From GCA-2401735 sp051252095 (lineage in GTDB: Bacteria > Pseudomonadota > Gammaproteobacteria > Burkholderiales > Methylophilaceae): 64,000 bases of DNA. Both the position numbers and the translations under genes were made by a program. The notes under the pieces are model-generated. The model was given only the letters and a program-made list of their open reading frames with translations. It was not told the origin of the DNA and did no database searches. This document shows positions 52,074-61,977 of this stretch, piece by piece (positions within the stretch are counted from its first letter, which is position 1; every line of letters starts with the position of its first letter). The stretch is from positions 1-64,000 of the forward strand of contig JBPOFK010000004.1 in the NCBI GenBank assembly GCA_051252095.1, read 5' to 3'.

Positions 52074-52285
52074 CACTTTTTTACAAATTTGTAATGCACC
52101 ATTTTTGGGCAGAAAGACACCTTCTTAGGTAAGCAATGGGATACAAGCAATGTGAGTGATTACCAACATAAATAAACAGTATAAAGAATATGTTTTTATA
52201 CAAATATCTTATATGAATATTTGACTAACTTATTTTATGCTAGGGCTATGCAAAGCAATGTTCAAAATTATGAGAAAATATAGGC

Positions 52286-53557
52286 ATGCCTAGATTTTTA
52301 TATACCTTATTACTCTATGTTGCATTGCCATTTGTGCCTTTTAAATTGTTATGGCGCGGGCTTAAGCAGCCAGCTTATCGGCAACATTGGTTAGAACGCT
52401 TTGGCTTTTATGCCGATACTCCAGAAAAGCCAATTATATGGTTGCACTGTGTTTCTGTTGGCGAAACACATGCAGCAGTGCCTTTAATTAAAGCATTACA
52501 ACAAGCCTACCCAAAATACCAAATATTGATTAGCCACACGACACCAACAGGCAGGGCAGCTAGCGAACAGCTATTTGCTAATGATGTATTGCGTGCATAT
52601 TTACCCTATGATGTGCCATTTGCGGTAAGGTGTTTTTTAAATCACTTTAAGCCAAAAATTGGCTTATTAATGGAAACAGAGCTTTGGTTTAATTTGATTG
52701 CCGCATGTCAACAACACGAGATTCCTATTTTATTAATGAATGCCAGACTGTCTGAAAAATCTGCAACTGGGTATCGTAAATTAGGCAAGCTCGCTTTTAA
52801 TGGTTTACATCGCCTAAGCGCGATTAGCGCACAAACGCTAATAGATGCAAAACGGTTAGCAGCGCTTGGTGCGAATAATATTACCGTGACGGGTAATTTA
52901 AAGTTTGATGTTAAGCCACCTGCCGATAGCACAGAGAAGGGCGCTGCGCTACGACAACTGCTAGGGGATGCTCGCCCTGTATTTTTAGCAGCCAGCACAC
53001 GCGAAGGCGAAGAAGCCATGGTATTGGATGCAGTACGTGATTTGGCTGTATTGACGGTGATTGTCCCGCGTCACCCACAGCGTTTTGATGATGCGGCGAA
53101 CCTATTGCAACAGCGCAATATACCATTTGTGCGCCGCTCTAATCTAAACCAGCCGATTACGCCAGACATACAAGTTGTATTAGGTGACAGCATGGGTGAG
53201 CTTTACACGTATTACGCTGCCTGTGACTTTACGTTTATTGGTGGCAGCTTACTTAATTTTGGTGGTCAAAATTTAATTGAAGCCGCAGTGATGGCTAAGC
53301 CGATTTTGATTGGTGCACATACATTCAATTTTGCCGAAGCTAGTGAAACCGCTGTGGAAAAAGGCGCCGCGTTGCGCGTGGACAGTGTGGAAGACCTGCG
53401 CAAAAAAATACAGTCACTGATGCTGGAAACCGATCAACGCGAAACGATGAGCAGGGCTGCTATTGCTTATAGCCAAGCAGCAACGGGCGCCACACAAAAA
53501 ATGATGATAATCATCGCGCCTTATTTGTCTGTTAAGGCATCCCTAGTGGATGACTAA
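52286..53557 (+). CDS. waaA: 3-deoxy-D-manno-octulosonic acid (Kdo) transferase
   Basis: Attaches Kdo to lipid A at the inner face of the inner membrane. The 423-residue protein has an N-terminal hydrophobic anchor (about 5-22), the catalytic loop IIWLHCVSVGETHAAVPL (Glu in VGE), LLMETELWFNL, the sugar-nucleotide-binding TFIGGSLLNFGGQNLIEA and a C-terminal GT-B domain. Length is normal for E. coli WaaA. It stands alone, converging on the operon at 53554. Confidence 0.95.
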   Translation: MPRFLYTLLLYVALPFVPFKLLWRGLKQPAYRQHWLERFGFYADTPEKPIIWLHCVSVGETHAAVPLIKALQQAYPKYQILISHTTPTGRAASEQLFANDVLRAYLPYDVPFAVRCFLNHFKPKIGLLMETELWFNLIAACQQHEIPILLMNARLSEKSATGYRKLGKLAFNGLHRLSAISAQTLIDAKRLAALGANNITVTGNLKFDVKPPADSTEKGAALRQLLGDARPVFLAASTREGEEAMVLDAVRDLAVLTVIVPRHPQRFDDAANLLQQRNIPFVRRSNLNQPITPDIQVVLGDSMGELYTYYAACDFTFIGGSLLNFGGQNLIEAAVMAKPILIGAHTFNFAEASETAVEKGAALRVDSVEDLRKKIQSLMLETDQRETMSRAAIAYSQAATGATQKMMIIIAPYLSVKASLVDD

Positions 53558-54120
53558 AGTGCGCTAAACGATTTAACCAGCACCAATTCACAAGCACCAG
53601 CACCTGTATCATTGCGCGTGAGCGAACTCTTCCAGCGCCAACCTTTTGCTGGGTCAACCACCTCGACCAAGTCACCCGTAAAACGTATCATTTGACCAAC
53701 CTTGACTGACTGAATAGCTTCTGCAATCGCCGGTGTGGCAGGAATAAGGTGCATATTGGCACTATTGGTTTCGATTTCTCGACGTGGAATGGGAAATGTA
53801 TCAACCCGCCAGTGATACCAGCGGTTGCTTTGCGTCACCCGCACTTGATTGGAAATACTGAGGTCTGCCATTGGGCCCCAACCCAAAGCTAAATCGACAG
53901 GGACCAAATCTGCTTCCTTATCTGTGCTGTAATGTTTAGATGAAAGGACACGTGCCTGTATGTCAAAGGGTTCTAATGCAGTAATGTGATAACCCTTGAT
54001 ATTAACAATGCCACCAGTAGAAACTTGACTGGCAACAAATTGACTAGGGTCTTTATGATGAAAATGTTGATAGCCGCCATAAGCAATTAAAACAATGAAT
54101 AAGATGATTTTCCAATTCAT
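53554..54120 (-). CDS. hypothetical anchored protein, 188 aa
   Basis: One N-terminal membrane helix (MNWKIILFIVLIAYGGYQHF) then a beta-rich domain with GGIVNIKGYHITALEPFDIQ and RFTGDLVEVVDPAKGWRWKS. The Trp-rich end resembles a small conserved membrane-associated group of uncharacterised proteins. It is the last gene of the export operon, 13 bp after the cysteine hydrolase, and its stop overlaps the waaA stop by four bases. Function unknown. Confidence 0.72.
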   Translation of the reverse strand: MNWKIILFIVLIAYGGYQHFHHKDPSQFVASQVSTGGIVNIKGYHITALEPFDIQARVLSSKHYSTDKEADLVPVDLALGWGPMADLSISNQVRVTQSNRWYHWRVDTFPIPRREIETNSANMHLIPATPAIAEAIQSVKVGQMIRFTGDLVEVVDPAKGWRWKSSLTRNDTGAGACELVLVKSFSAL

Positions 54121-54133
54121 CTATGCAAACACG

Positions 54134-54700
54134 CTATTTAATCAATTTGGATAGTGTCTTAAATGCCTCATGCTGGGCGTTACCTAGCCACTCGAACAGC
54201 ACTGACTCTGTATTGGTAATGATGCAACCAGCATCGCGCATGCGCGCTATCGCGTTGGCTTTATTGTTAGCATTGCGTGATATGACCGCATCTTCCACCA
54301 CAAACACTTGTTTGCCTTGTGGCGCGAGAGCCAAAGCGGTTTGCAATACACAAATATGCGTTTCCATACCTACAAGAATGATGTGCGATTTATCGCGCTG
54401 GCAATGGGCTTTAAATTTTGGATCAGCCGCAGCAGAAAAGGCGGTCTTAGCAATAGGCTTAATGCCGCCAAAGTATTGACTGACATCTGGTGTTGTTTCA
54501 CCCAGTACTTGTGGGTATTGTTCAGTAGCAACTGTCGGTATTTCCAGCATATTGGCTGCTTGCAGTAATATCCCTGTATTTTTGATGACTGCATGCATGG
54601 CTTCTGCTTGCATCACATTGCAGAGCTTAGTCTGGATATCAATAATGACCAGCTGGCTTTGGTTTGCGTCTGCGATTGTCATTGGATTATCGTGCTCCAT
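54134..54700 (-). CDS. isochorismatase-family cysteine hydrolase
   Basis: A 188-residue enzyme of the YcaC/nicotinamidase-like group. The triad is visible: Asp in LVIIDIQTKL, Lys in IAKTAFSA and Cys in ETHICVLQTALAL. ATG 54700 overlaps the end of tolC by 14 bases; the internal ATG at 54682 with GGAG upstream is an alternative. Substrate unknown. Its place behind tolC suggests coupled translation. Confidence 0.88.
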   Translation of the reverse strand: MEHDNPMTIADANQSQLVIIDIQTKLCNVMQAEAMHAVIKNTGILLQAANMLEIPTVATEQYPQVLGETTPDVSQYFGGIKPIAKTAFSAAADPKFKAHCQRDKSHIILVGMETHICVLQTALALAPQGKQVFVVEDAVISRNANNKANAIARMRDAGCIITNTESVLFEWLGNAQHEAFKTLSKLIK

Positions 54701-56123
54701 TTGATGCCGCTAATAATTGCTGATTAATCTCTTGCAAGTCAGCTTCTGCAACAATACCTGTCGCAAATTTCAACCGCACCAGATTAACTAGGTAGTTATA
54801 TCTGGCTTGTAATAAATCTCGTTTTGCCGAAAATAATTGCTGTTGCACATTCAGTACATCCACGCTGGTACGCACACCGACTTCATATCCCAATGAGGTT
54901 GAGTCTAACTGACTTTGGCTACTAATTAACGCTTGATCCAAGGCCTTTACCTGCGCAATGCTTGTATTCAAATTGAGATAAGCGCGCTGTGCCTCAAGGT
55001 CTGTTTGACGATGCGCCAAATCTAGGTCATTTTGCGCTCTTTGCTTATTGAGTACAGCTTGTCTTGCCCGTGAACTGACTGAACCGCCCAGATAAAGAGG
55101 GATGTCTAGCTGCAAGCCGATGGTTGCATTTTGTAATTCGTTACCTGCGTTAAAAGGCGTCGGGCTGCCATCAGTATAGCTATGTGCATAACTGGCAATG
55201 GCATCCAGCGTGGGTAAATGGCCTGCATTGGCAAGCTCTACTTGTTGCTCTGCCAGTTTTAATGCGTCTTGCTGAATCTGTAGATTCAAATTGTTTTTTC
55301 TGGCAATATCTTGCCAATCTTGCATGCCCTCTTGCAGTGGTACAACGTTCACATTGCCTTTAACGGTTGCTAATGTCTGCGGCAATTGGCCTGTGATTGC
55401 TTGTATTGCACGTTGCGCAATCAAATATTGATTCCGCGCAGCGACTTCTTGCGATACCACCAAATCATACCGTGCCTGTGCTTCATTAACATCCGTAATG
55501 GTTGCTGTACCTACTTCAAAAGTGGCTTTTGCTTGTTCAAGCTGGCTAAGAATGGCTTCTTTCTGTGCTTCTATCAGCCTAATTTGGTCTTGTGCTATCA
55601 GCACATCAAAGTAAGCTTCTGTCACTCTGGTAATAAGCTGCTGCTGACTTAAATGATACTGCTTATCAGCCTGACTTACCTGCGTTTCTGCTTGATCCAT
55701 CTGCACTAAATTTCCTTTATTGTAGATGGGTTGTCTTGCCTCAATTGTTGCACGATAGGTATTAAAGTTAGCACGTCCACCAGATATATCCTCATTCAAA
55801 AATCGGATATCTGTATTTGAACGATTACCAGTCGCGTTAAAATTAATCGTTGGGCGATACAGTGCTTTACCTTGTTCAATGATTTCTTGCGCTGCTTGGT
55901 TGGCACTTAGAGCTGAAGCCAATGTTGGGTCATTAGCTAGTGCTTGTTGATAGATTTCCATTAAATCTTGCTGAGTTGCTGATTGAAGCTGGCTTTCTTT
56001 AAGCGCCTCATTTTGTGCTTTAAATGTAGGCGGCGCAGCTTCACTAGCCTGCTCAACTTCATTGGGTGCTGCATAAGCAAAGCTTGTAAGCACCAACATC
56101 AATAATAAGATGTGTTTTTTCAT
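54687..56123 (-). CDS. tolC: TolC-type outer-membrane export channel
   Basis: A 478-residue outer-membrane factor. Signal peptide MKKHILLLMLVLTSFAYAA, then two structural repeats, each with an amphipathic strand pair (RATIEARQPIYNKGNLVQMD and GLQLDIPLYLGGSVSSRARQ) and long coiled-coil helices (QAQYDLVVSQEVAARNQYLI-like). It forms the exit channel for the RND pump coded upstream. It starts four bases after the pcm stop codon, indicating translational coupling. Confidence 0.94.
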   Translation of the reverse strand: MKKHILLLMLVLTSFAYAAPNEVEQASEAAPPTFKAQNEALKESQLQSATQQDLMEIYQQALANDPTLASALSANQAAQEIIEQGKALYRPTINFNATGNRSNTDIRFLNEDISGGRANFNTYRATIEARQPIYNKGNLVQMDQAETQVSQADKQYHLSQQQLITRVTEAYFDVLIAQDQIRLIEAQKEAILSQLEQAKATFEVGTATITDVNEAQARYDLVVSQEVAARNQYLIAQRAIQAITGQLPQTLATVKGNVNVVPLQEGMQDWQDIARKNNLNLQIQQDALKLAEQQVELANAGHLPTLDAIASYAHSYTDGSPTPFNAGNELQNATIGLQLDIPLYLGGSVSSRARQAVLNKQRAQNDLDLAHRQTDLEAQRAYLNLNTSIAQVKALDQALISSQSQLDSTSLGYEVGVRTSVDVLNVQQQLFSAKRDLLQARYNYLVNLVRLKFATGIVAEADLQEINQQLLAASNGAR

Positions 56124-56126
56124 CAA

Positions 56127-56798
56127 TTAAAAAGTAAACCCTTCCACTTGTGTTGCCCCTTCTAACTCAGGAATACAAGTTTCGAATAAGACATCTTGTT
56201 TATAGGCAGTTTCAGAAACACGCTGTATGAGTGTTGCCTCCATGACAGGTGCTTTGCCTAGGACTATAAACAAGACACCACCAACCTTTAATTGTTCACG
56301 GATGTTGGGTGGTTCTGCTGGAGATGAGCCAGTAAAGACTATTGCATCATAGGGCTGTTGGCTTGGAAAGCCATTTACACCATTGGCTAATTCCATAGTC
56401 ACGTTGTGAATATCATTCTCGGCAAGTTTAAACGAGGCGGTTGCATTTAGCTCTGGATCAATCTCTAATGAATAAACATGGGCCGCTTGGTGGGCGAGTA
56501 ACGCCGTAAAATATCCACTGCCTGTGCCAATATGCAGCACTTTATCTGTCGGCTTAATACTCAGTGATTGCAAAATGCGTGCTTCCAATTTTGGTGAAAG
56601 CATTGATTGACCAGACGTAAGTGGTATTTCAATATCAGCAAATGCCAATCCTTGATACGCTTCTGGTACAAAATTCTCGCGCGGTACATCATGCAATAAT
56701 TGCAATACTTTAGGATCTAACACCTCCCAAGTACGGATTTGTTGCTCAATCATGTTAAAACGCGCTTGTTCGTTACTTTGATTTGTGTGCACTGTCAT
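56127..56798 (-). CDS. pcm: protein-L-isoaspartate O-methyltransferase
   Basis: Repairs isoaspartyl residues in aged proteins using SAM. Motif I is VLHIGTGSGYFTALLA, and NMIEQQIRTWEVLDPKVLQL with VPRENFVPEAYQGLAFADIE form the substrate end. At 223 residues it has the usual length. Its position between the RND pump and tolC is notable; some betaproteobacteria also place a pcm gene directly before tolC. Confidence 0.93.
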   Translation of the reverse strand: MTVHTNQSNEQARFNMIEQQIRTWEVLDPKVLQLLHDVPRENFVPEAYQGLAFADIEIPLTSGQSMLSPKLEARILQSLSIKPTDKVLHIGTGSGYFTALLAHQAAHVYSLEIDPELNATASFKLAENDIHNVTMELANGVNGFPSQQPYDAIVFTGSSPAEPPNIREQLKVGGVLFIVLGKAPVMEATLIQRVSETAYKQDVLFETCIPELEGATQVEGFTF

Positions 56799-56869
56799 CT
56801 CTAATCAACCTTATCAATTTACTCAATATTATAATGTAATGCATGGCATCTGTTGGCTTATTCAAGCGT

Positions 56870-59800
56870 TTACGCTTGGCTTGGCATTTTCACTTTAAAC
56901 CAAGCAGCATACAGTGCTGGCAAAAATAATACAGTCAGCAATGTTGCTACTGCCAACCCGCCCATGATAGCCACCGCCATTGGTCCAAAAAACACACTTC
57001 TGGTCAGTGGGATCATAGCCAAAATAGCAGTACCTGCGGTTAGTACAATTGGCCTGAATCTTCTAATAGTTGACTCTATCACCGCTTGCCAAGGCTCCAC
57101 ACCCGATGCTTTATCCTGTTCTATTTGATCGATTAATATCACTGAATTACGCATAATCATTCCAGATAGCGCGATGCTACCTAACATGGCAACAAAGCCA
57201 AACGGCTGATTAAATAATAAGAGAGCAATCGTGACACCAATCAGGCCAAGCGGTGCGGTTAATAACACCAAAAATACGCGTGAGAAACTTTGCAATTGAA
57301 TCATTAATAAGGTCAGCACAACTAACAGAAATAATGGTGCTCCTTTTGCTACCGAAGCACTGCCTTTACTTGACTCTTCAACCGCTCCTCCTGTTTCAAT
57401 TGTTACCCCTAGCGGTAGGTTGGCTTTAATTTCTGTTAATTTTTCTTCTATTTGATTAGAGACTACTGGCGCTTGGATATTCCCTTTTAGATGTGCACGC
57501 ACCGTGATGGAAGGCACACGATTTCTGTGCCAAATAACACCCTCTTCAAATTCATAACTGATTGTCGCTATTTGTGACAGGGGCACATTTTGTCCAGTTG
57601 GAGACGTCACCACGAGATTTTGTAATCGTGATAATTTGGTTCTTTCTATTTGCGTTCCTCTTGCCACTAAATCAATAAGCTCTTTGCCTTCTCTGAATTC
57701 TGAAAGTTTCAATTCTCGCAAAGCACCATTAATGGTATTCGCCACATCTACCGAGCTAATATTGACCAAGCGGGCTTTTTCTTGATTCACACTCACTTTC
57801 ACGACTTTGCTAGGCTCTTCCCAACCTAATTGCACATTCAATAGATTAGGATTAGCGCGCATAATATCCGCCACTTGATTCGCCACTATTCTTGCTTTAG
57901 GAATGTCATAACCATCCACTCTAAACTGCACAGGGAAACCGACTGGCGGCCCATTTTCTAAGCGAATCACTGAGGCGCGTAAGCTCGGAAAGCGATGTTG
58001 AAACAAATCCAACAAATCGCTGCGGAGTAACTCGCGGGATTCTAGATTTTTAGACAAGATAACCAATTGTGCAAAACCCCTATGTGGCATTTGAACATCC
58101 AATGGCAAATAGTAACGAGGCGCACCTGTACCAATATAAGCCACAAAATTTTCTAAGCCATCATGTTTTTTATTCCAATCCCGCAGCCATTGCTCTACTT
58201 TTTTCACTTCTGCATTGGTCGCTTGGTAAGAAGCGCCTTCTGTTAAGCGTAAATCGACCACCATTTCTAAGCGCGTAGAATCAGGGAAAAATTGCTGCTG
58301 CACCTTGCCAAACCCAATCACAGACAAGATAAAGATTGCGACGGTAATGAGAATTACCGTTTTACGATAGCGTACACAGCTTGATAATAGTTGTCGGAAA
58401 GCACGATAGAATTTGGTGTTATAGATGTCATGATGATGATTAGCATCTTCATCGTCTTTCATCTTAAGCCTGGTTTTAAGCCAAGTGATTAATTTTGGCT
58501 TTTTGGGTGCCTCTGAATAATCCGGTAGCAAGTAATAACCCAGATACGGCACAAATACTACTGCTGCAATCCAGGATAATGATAACGAAATGGCCGATAC
58601 TTGGAAGATAGAACGCGTATATTCGCCAGTGGATGAAGCCGCTGTAGCAATCGGCAAGAAGCCAGCAACTGTAACCATAGTACCCGTCAACATCGGCACA
58701 GCTGTTGAATTAAATGCAAAAGATGCCGCTTTAATTCTGTCCCAGCCTTGTTCCATTTTTGAAGACATCATTTCCACGGCAATAATGGCATCATCAACCA
58801 AGAGTCCTAGCGCTAAAATGAGTGCACCGAGCGATATTTTATGCAGGCCAATATCAAACAGGTACATAAACAAAAAGGTAGCAGATAAAACCACAGGAAT
58901 TGAAATAGCGACAACAATGCCTGTTCTTAACCCAAGTGTGAGTAAACTAACACCCAAGACAATCACTAACGCCTCAATTAATGAGCCAACAAAATCATTC
59001 ACCGAAGCAGCAACAATTTTGGACTGAGAAGTCACTGTTTTTAGTGTTAAGCCGACAGGCAATTGGTTTTGAATACGCTTTATTTTTACATCCAACGCCT
59101 CACCTAATTGAATCACATCACCGCCTTCAACCATACTCACACCCAGCAGTAGTGTTTCCTGACCATTGAACCGCGTTGTATCCTGCGGCGGGTCTTCATA
59201 ACCACGGTAGACCTTTGCAACATCAGCTAATTTAAAATCCTGATCACCCACTCTGAATTGCGTGTCACGTATCTCTTGCAGGGTTTGATATCGGCCTGAC
59301 ACATCAATTCTGATTCGCTCTTTAGGCGAGTCATATACGCCAGCTGAAATAACCGCATTTTGTGTTTGTAAAATAGTAATCAGCTGATTACTATTCAAGC
59401 CAATAGTTGCCAGCTTGGCATTAGAAAACTCTATATAGATGCGTTGTTCTTGCTCGCCAAAAAAATCAACTTTTTCTACATCTGGTGTTTTGAGCAAACC
59501 ATTGCGAATCAGCTCTGCCTGCTCTTTTAATGCAAAATTATCATACCCGTCACCTGTTAATGCGTACATGGTGCCATAGACATCACTAAACTCGTCGTTA
59601 AAGCTCACGTTCTGCACGCTATCGGGTAATGTATGGCGTATATCGCCCACTTTTTTACGTACTTGATACCAGATATCGGGAATTGCTTTTGAAAAGGTAT
59701 TATCTTTTATCACAACAAAAATAAGTGATTCGCCAGGACGAGAAAAACTACTGGTGTAATCAAGATGCGGGGTCTCTTGCAGCTTCTTTTCAATCTTATC

Positions 59801-60028
59801 TGTAACTTGTTGTTCTACTTCAACAGCACTGGCACCAGGCCAGCTAGTTCTCACCAACATCACTTTAAACGTAAACGGTGGGTCTTCTGATTGCCCTAGC
59901 TTGGTGTAGGCAAGCATGCCTGCCAGGATTAGCATGAGCATCAAATACAGCACTAATGCTTGATGTTTTAAAGCCCAATCAGATAGATTAAATGTTGAGG
60001 GCGTGCTTGCATTATGCGAATCACTCAC
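56870..60028 (-). CDS. RND efflux pump inner-membrane subunit (AcrB/TriC type)
   Basis: A proton-driven drug exporter of 1052 residues with 12 membrane helices and two large periplasmic loops. TM4 holds the proton-relay pair in LGLLVDDAIIAVEMMSSKME, and the N terminus AYTKLGQSEDPPFTFKVMLV followed by PGASAVEVEQQVTDKIEKKL is typical of the TriC-like branch. Starts at a GTG one base after the stop of the fusion-protein gene. It works with the lipoprotein at 60030 and tolC. Substrates cannot be predicted. Confidence 0.95.
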   Translation of the reverse strand: MSDSHNASTPSTFNLSDWALKHQALVLYLMLMLILAGMLAYTKLGQSEDPPFTFKVMLVRTSWPGASAVEVEQQVTDKIEKKLQETPHLDYTSSFSRPGESLIFVVIKDNTFSKAIPDIWYQVRKKVGDIRHTLPDSVQNVSFNDEFSDVYGTMYALTGDGYDNFALKEQAELIRNGLLKTPDVEKVDFFGEQEQRIYIEFSNAKLATIGLNSNQLITILQTQNAVISAGVYDSPKERIRIDVSGRYQTLQEIRDTQFRVGDQDFKLADVAKVYRGYEDPPQDTTRFNGQETLLLGVSMVEGGDVIQLGEALDVKIKRIQNQLPVGLTLKTVTSQSKIVAASVNDFVGSLIEALVIVLGVSLLTLGLRTGIVVAISIPVVLSATFLFMYLFDIGLHKISLGALILALGLLVDDAIIAVEMMSSKMEQGWDRIKAASFAFNSTAVPMLTGTMVTVAGFLPIATAASSTGEYTRSIFQVSAISLSLSWIAAVVFVPYLGYYLLPDYSEAPKKPKLITWLKTRLKMKDDEDANHHHDIYNTKFYRAFRQLLSSCVRYRKTVILITVAIFILSVIGFGKVQQQFFPDSTRLEMVVDLRLTEGASYQATNAEVKKVEQWLRDWNKKHDGLENFVAYIGTGAPRYYLPLDVQMPHRGFAQLVILSKNLESRELLRSDLLDLFQHRFPSLRASVIRLENGPPVGFPVQFRVDGYDIPKARIVANQVADIMRANPNLLNVQLGWEEPSKVVKVSVNQEKARLVNISSVDVANTINGALRELKLSEFREGKELIDLVARGTQIERTKLSRLQNLVVTSPTGQNVPLSQIATISYEFEEGVIWHRNRVPSITVRAHLKGNIQAPVVSNQIEEKLTEIKANLPLGVTIETGGAVEESSKGSASVAKGAPLFLLVVLTLLMIQLQSFSRVFLVLLTAPLGLIGVTIALLLFNQPFGFVAMLGSIALSGMIMRNSVILIDQIEQDKASGVEPWQAVIESTIRRFRPIVLTAGTAILAMIPLTRSVFFGPMAVAIMGGLAVATLLTVLFLPALYAAWFKVKMPSQA

Positions 60029-60029
60029 G

Positions 60030-61103
60030 CTATTGCTCTCTTGTCCACATTTGTGGCGTTACTTTTTGACCCGCAACGAGTGTATGAACACCAGCAACTG
60101 CGACCAATTCATCAGGTTCCAGACCACTGGTTACGCCAACGCCATTTTCGGAGAATGGTGTGATAGTCACTTCTCTTGGGTTTGCTATGCCATCTTTACT
60201 GACCACCCAAACTATCGTTTTGCCTGCTTTTTCTGTGACGGCTGAACTAGGTAAAACAACTTTACTATGCCCTTCATTTGGGAAGATAACACCTGCTGTC
60301 ATCCCAAGCTTCACCTGTTCGTCTGCATCCAGTACGGTTACTCGCATATCAAAAGCACGTGTAGCCTCACTTGCTGCTGGCGTGATTTCCCTGACTTTAC
60401 CTTGGTATTTTTTGTCTTGCTGTGCCCATAATCGAATGCCTACGATATCGCCTTGCTTAACATTTGTGATACGTGATTCAGGCACTGCTACAAGCACTTC
60501 GATTTGATTTATATCTGCTATTTGCGCAACAACATCACCCGCCTGAACAACTTGGCCTGGCTCTGCGTTGATTTGGGTAATCACACCATCTCTATCAGCT
60601 GTGAGTGTCGTGTAGCGCGATTGATTTTGTGAAATATCTGCTTGCGCCTCAACTTGCTTGAGCCTTGCAGCTGCTGTTTTTAGCTGTGACTCTTGCGCAT
60701 CTAACGCGGATTGCGACATGAATTTTTGCTTGACGAGCTTTCTAACGCGCTCTACTTCAGCAATAGCTAAATCGTAGTTCGCTTTCGCTGCCAAAACATC
60801 TGCATTTGCAGCGTTCGACAGTAATTGATTATCTTTTGGGTCGATACGTGCCAGCTCATCACCTTTTTTAACTAAATCACCAACTTCCGCACTGCGCGAG
60901 ATGATTTTACCTTGAATTCTAAAACCTTGATTGGATGTGTATCTTGACCTTACCTCACCAACTAAAACCATTGAGGTATGTAATTCATCTGAGCCATCTG
61001 CTTTCATCACCAAGGCAGGCCGTGGTGGTAAAGGCGGCGTCTCAGCCTTTTCACAAGCCGTTAAAAAAACTATAAAGCAGAGTAAAAAGATTCGTCTATT
61101 CAT
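60030..61103 (-). CDS. RND efflux membrane fusion lipoprotein
   Basis: A 357-residue periplasmic adaptor (HlyD/AcrA family) anchored by a lipid at Cys17 (FIVFLTACEKAE). The barrel/lipoyl/alpha-hairpin order is visible: QGKIISRSAEVGDLVKKGDE (lipoyl half-motif), a coiled-coil hairpin (ANADVLAAKANYDLAIAEVE), then the second lipoyl half and the beta-barrel (GDIVGIRLWAQQDKKYQGKV). Its start overlaps the end of the TetR gene by eight bases. Confidence 0.94.
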   Translation of the reverse strand: MNRRIFLLCFIVFLTACEKAETPPLPPRPALVMKADGSDELHTSMVLVGEVRSRYTSNQGFRIQGKIISRSAEVGDLVKKGDELARIDPKDNQLLSNAANADVLAAKANYDLAIAEVERVRKLVKQKFMSQSALDAQESQLKTAAARLKQVEAQADISQNQSRYTTLTADRDGVITQINAEPGQVVQAGDVVAQIADINQIEVLVAVPESRITNVKQGDIVGIRLWAQQDKKYQGKVREITPAASEATRAFDMRVTVLDADEQVKLGMTAGVIFPNEGHSKVVLPSSAVTEKAGKTIVWVVSKDGIANPREVTITPFSENGVGVTSGLEPDELVAVAGVHTLVAGQKVTPQMWTREQ

Positions 61104-61731
61104 ATGGCACTTTCAGCATTCCTCTGATAATCATTTTGCGCATCGCCAGTAATCTTGTTTCAATATCTCGCCAATCAATCCAAGTGTCATTTGCCATCGT
61201 GTTATGCAATGCACACACACCGTGCGTAGCTGCCCATAAGGTTTGGGCGATCAGTTCTGGATCATCCAACTCTGGCTTAAACAGACCTGCTTCGTAAACT
61301 TCATTGACAACAGTTTTTAGTTGAAAATAGGCATCTTGCTCATGATTGTTGTAGATAATTGACGACGACTCAGGCGCATGTACTGGTCGTGGCATCATAA
61401 ACATAAGCCGATAATGGTTAGGATATGCTAAAGAAAAAAGTGCATAAGTGTGTCCAAAGGTAAGTAAACGTTCTACCGGATCTTCTAGTGCCAATACTTC
61501 TTTCAGTGTTGCGGCTAATTTTAATAAATCGGTGTCACAAATTGCTCTAAGCAACGCTTCTTTATCTGCAAAGTATAAATAAATAGTCGTTGCCGAATAG
61601 CCAATGCGTTTTGCAATTTCACGCATGGTGACGGCTTCTATACCTTTGCTGACAAATAAATCACGTGCCGCATCAATAATGTTTGTGCGTATTTTTTGTT
61701 TTTCTGCTTCTGTTTTTAGTTTGGGAGGCAT
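61096..61731 (-). CDS. TetR-family repressor of the RND operon
   Basis: A 211-residue regulator. The N-terminal HTH (about 13-57) reads AARDLFVSKGIEAVTMREIA and IGYSATTIYLYFADKEALLR; the rest is the helical ligand domain (TetR_C). It heads the operon and its gene overlaps the fusion-protein gene, so it almost surely controls the pump in response to a pump substrate. A palindrome four bases before its ATG is the likely operator. Confidence 0.92.
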   Translation of the reverse strand: MPPKLKTEAEKQKIRTNIIDAARDLFVSKGIEAVTMREIAKRIGYSATTIYLYFADKEALLRAICDTDLLKLAATLKEVLALEDPVERLLTFGHTYALFSLAYPNHYRLMFMMPRPVHAPESSSIIYNNHEQDAYFQLKTVVNEVYEAGLFKPELDDPELIAQTLWAATHGVCALHNTMANDTWIDWRDIETRLLAMRKMIIRGMLKVPYE

Positions 61732-61734
61732 GTT

Positions 61735-61753
61735 CTTTATATGATGTATAAAG
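61735..61753 (-). promoter_or_regulatory. putative TetR operator
   Basis: CTTTATA-TGATG-TATAAAG, a 19-bp inverted repeat with two 7-bp arms, immediately upstream of the TetR start codon. A second, shorter palindrome AAAGCGCTTT lies at 61781-61790. Confidence 0.6.
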
Positions 61754-61977
61754 CACTCACATGACTATGCAAAACCCAATAAAGCGCTTTGCAAATTCAA
61801 AGTCAATTGTGTCACTCATAGGCTGTTTTTTTTGGTTGTGATTAGCATGATTTAACAATGTTAAGTTAACGCCGTCAAGCTATTTAAAACAATATTCATT
61901 TACGATAGAAAGTTGTAGTTCTATTTGGGGAGCAGTTACTTAATGTTGAATAGTAATTTGTGGATTAAAACGCGATA

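Noticed and set aside
51906..52285. Cobalamin riboswitch before nrdJa
   Set aside because: I could not find the conserved B12-box pattern; only a promoter and an NrdR box are visible. A covariance-model search would settle it.
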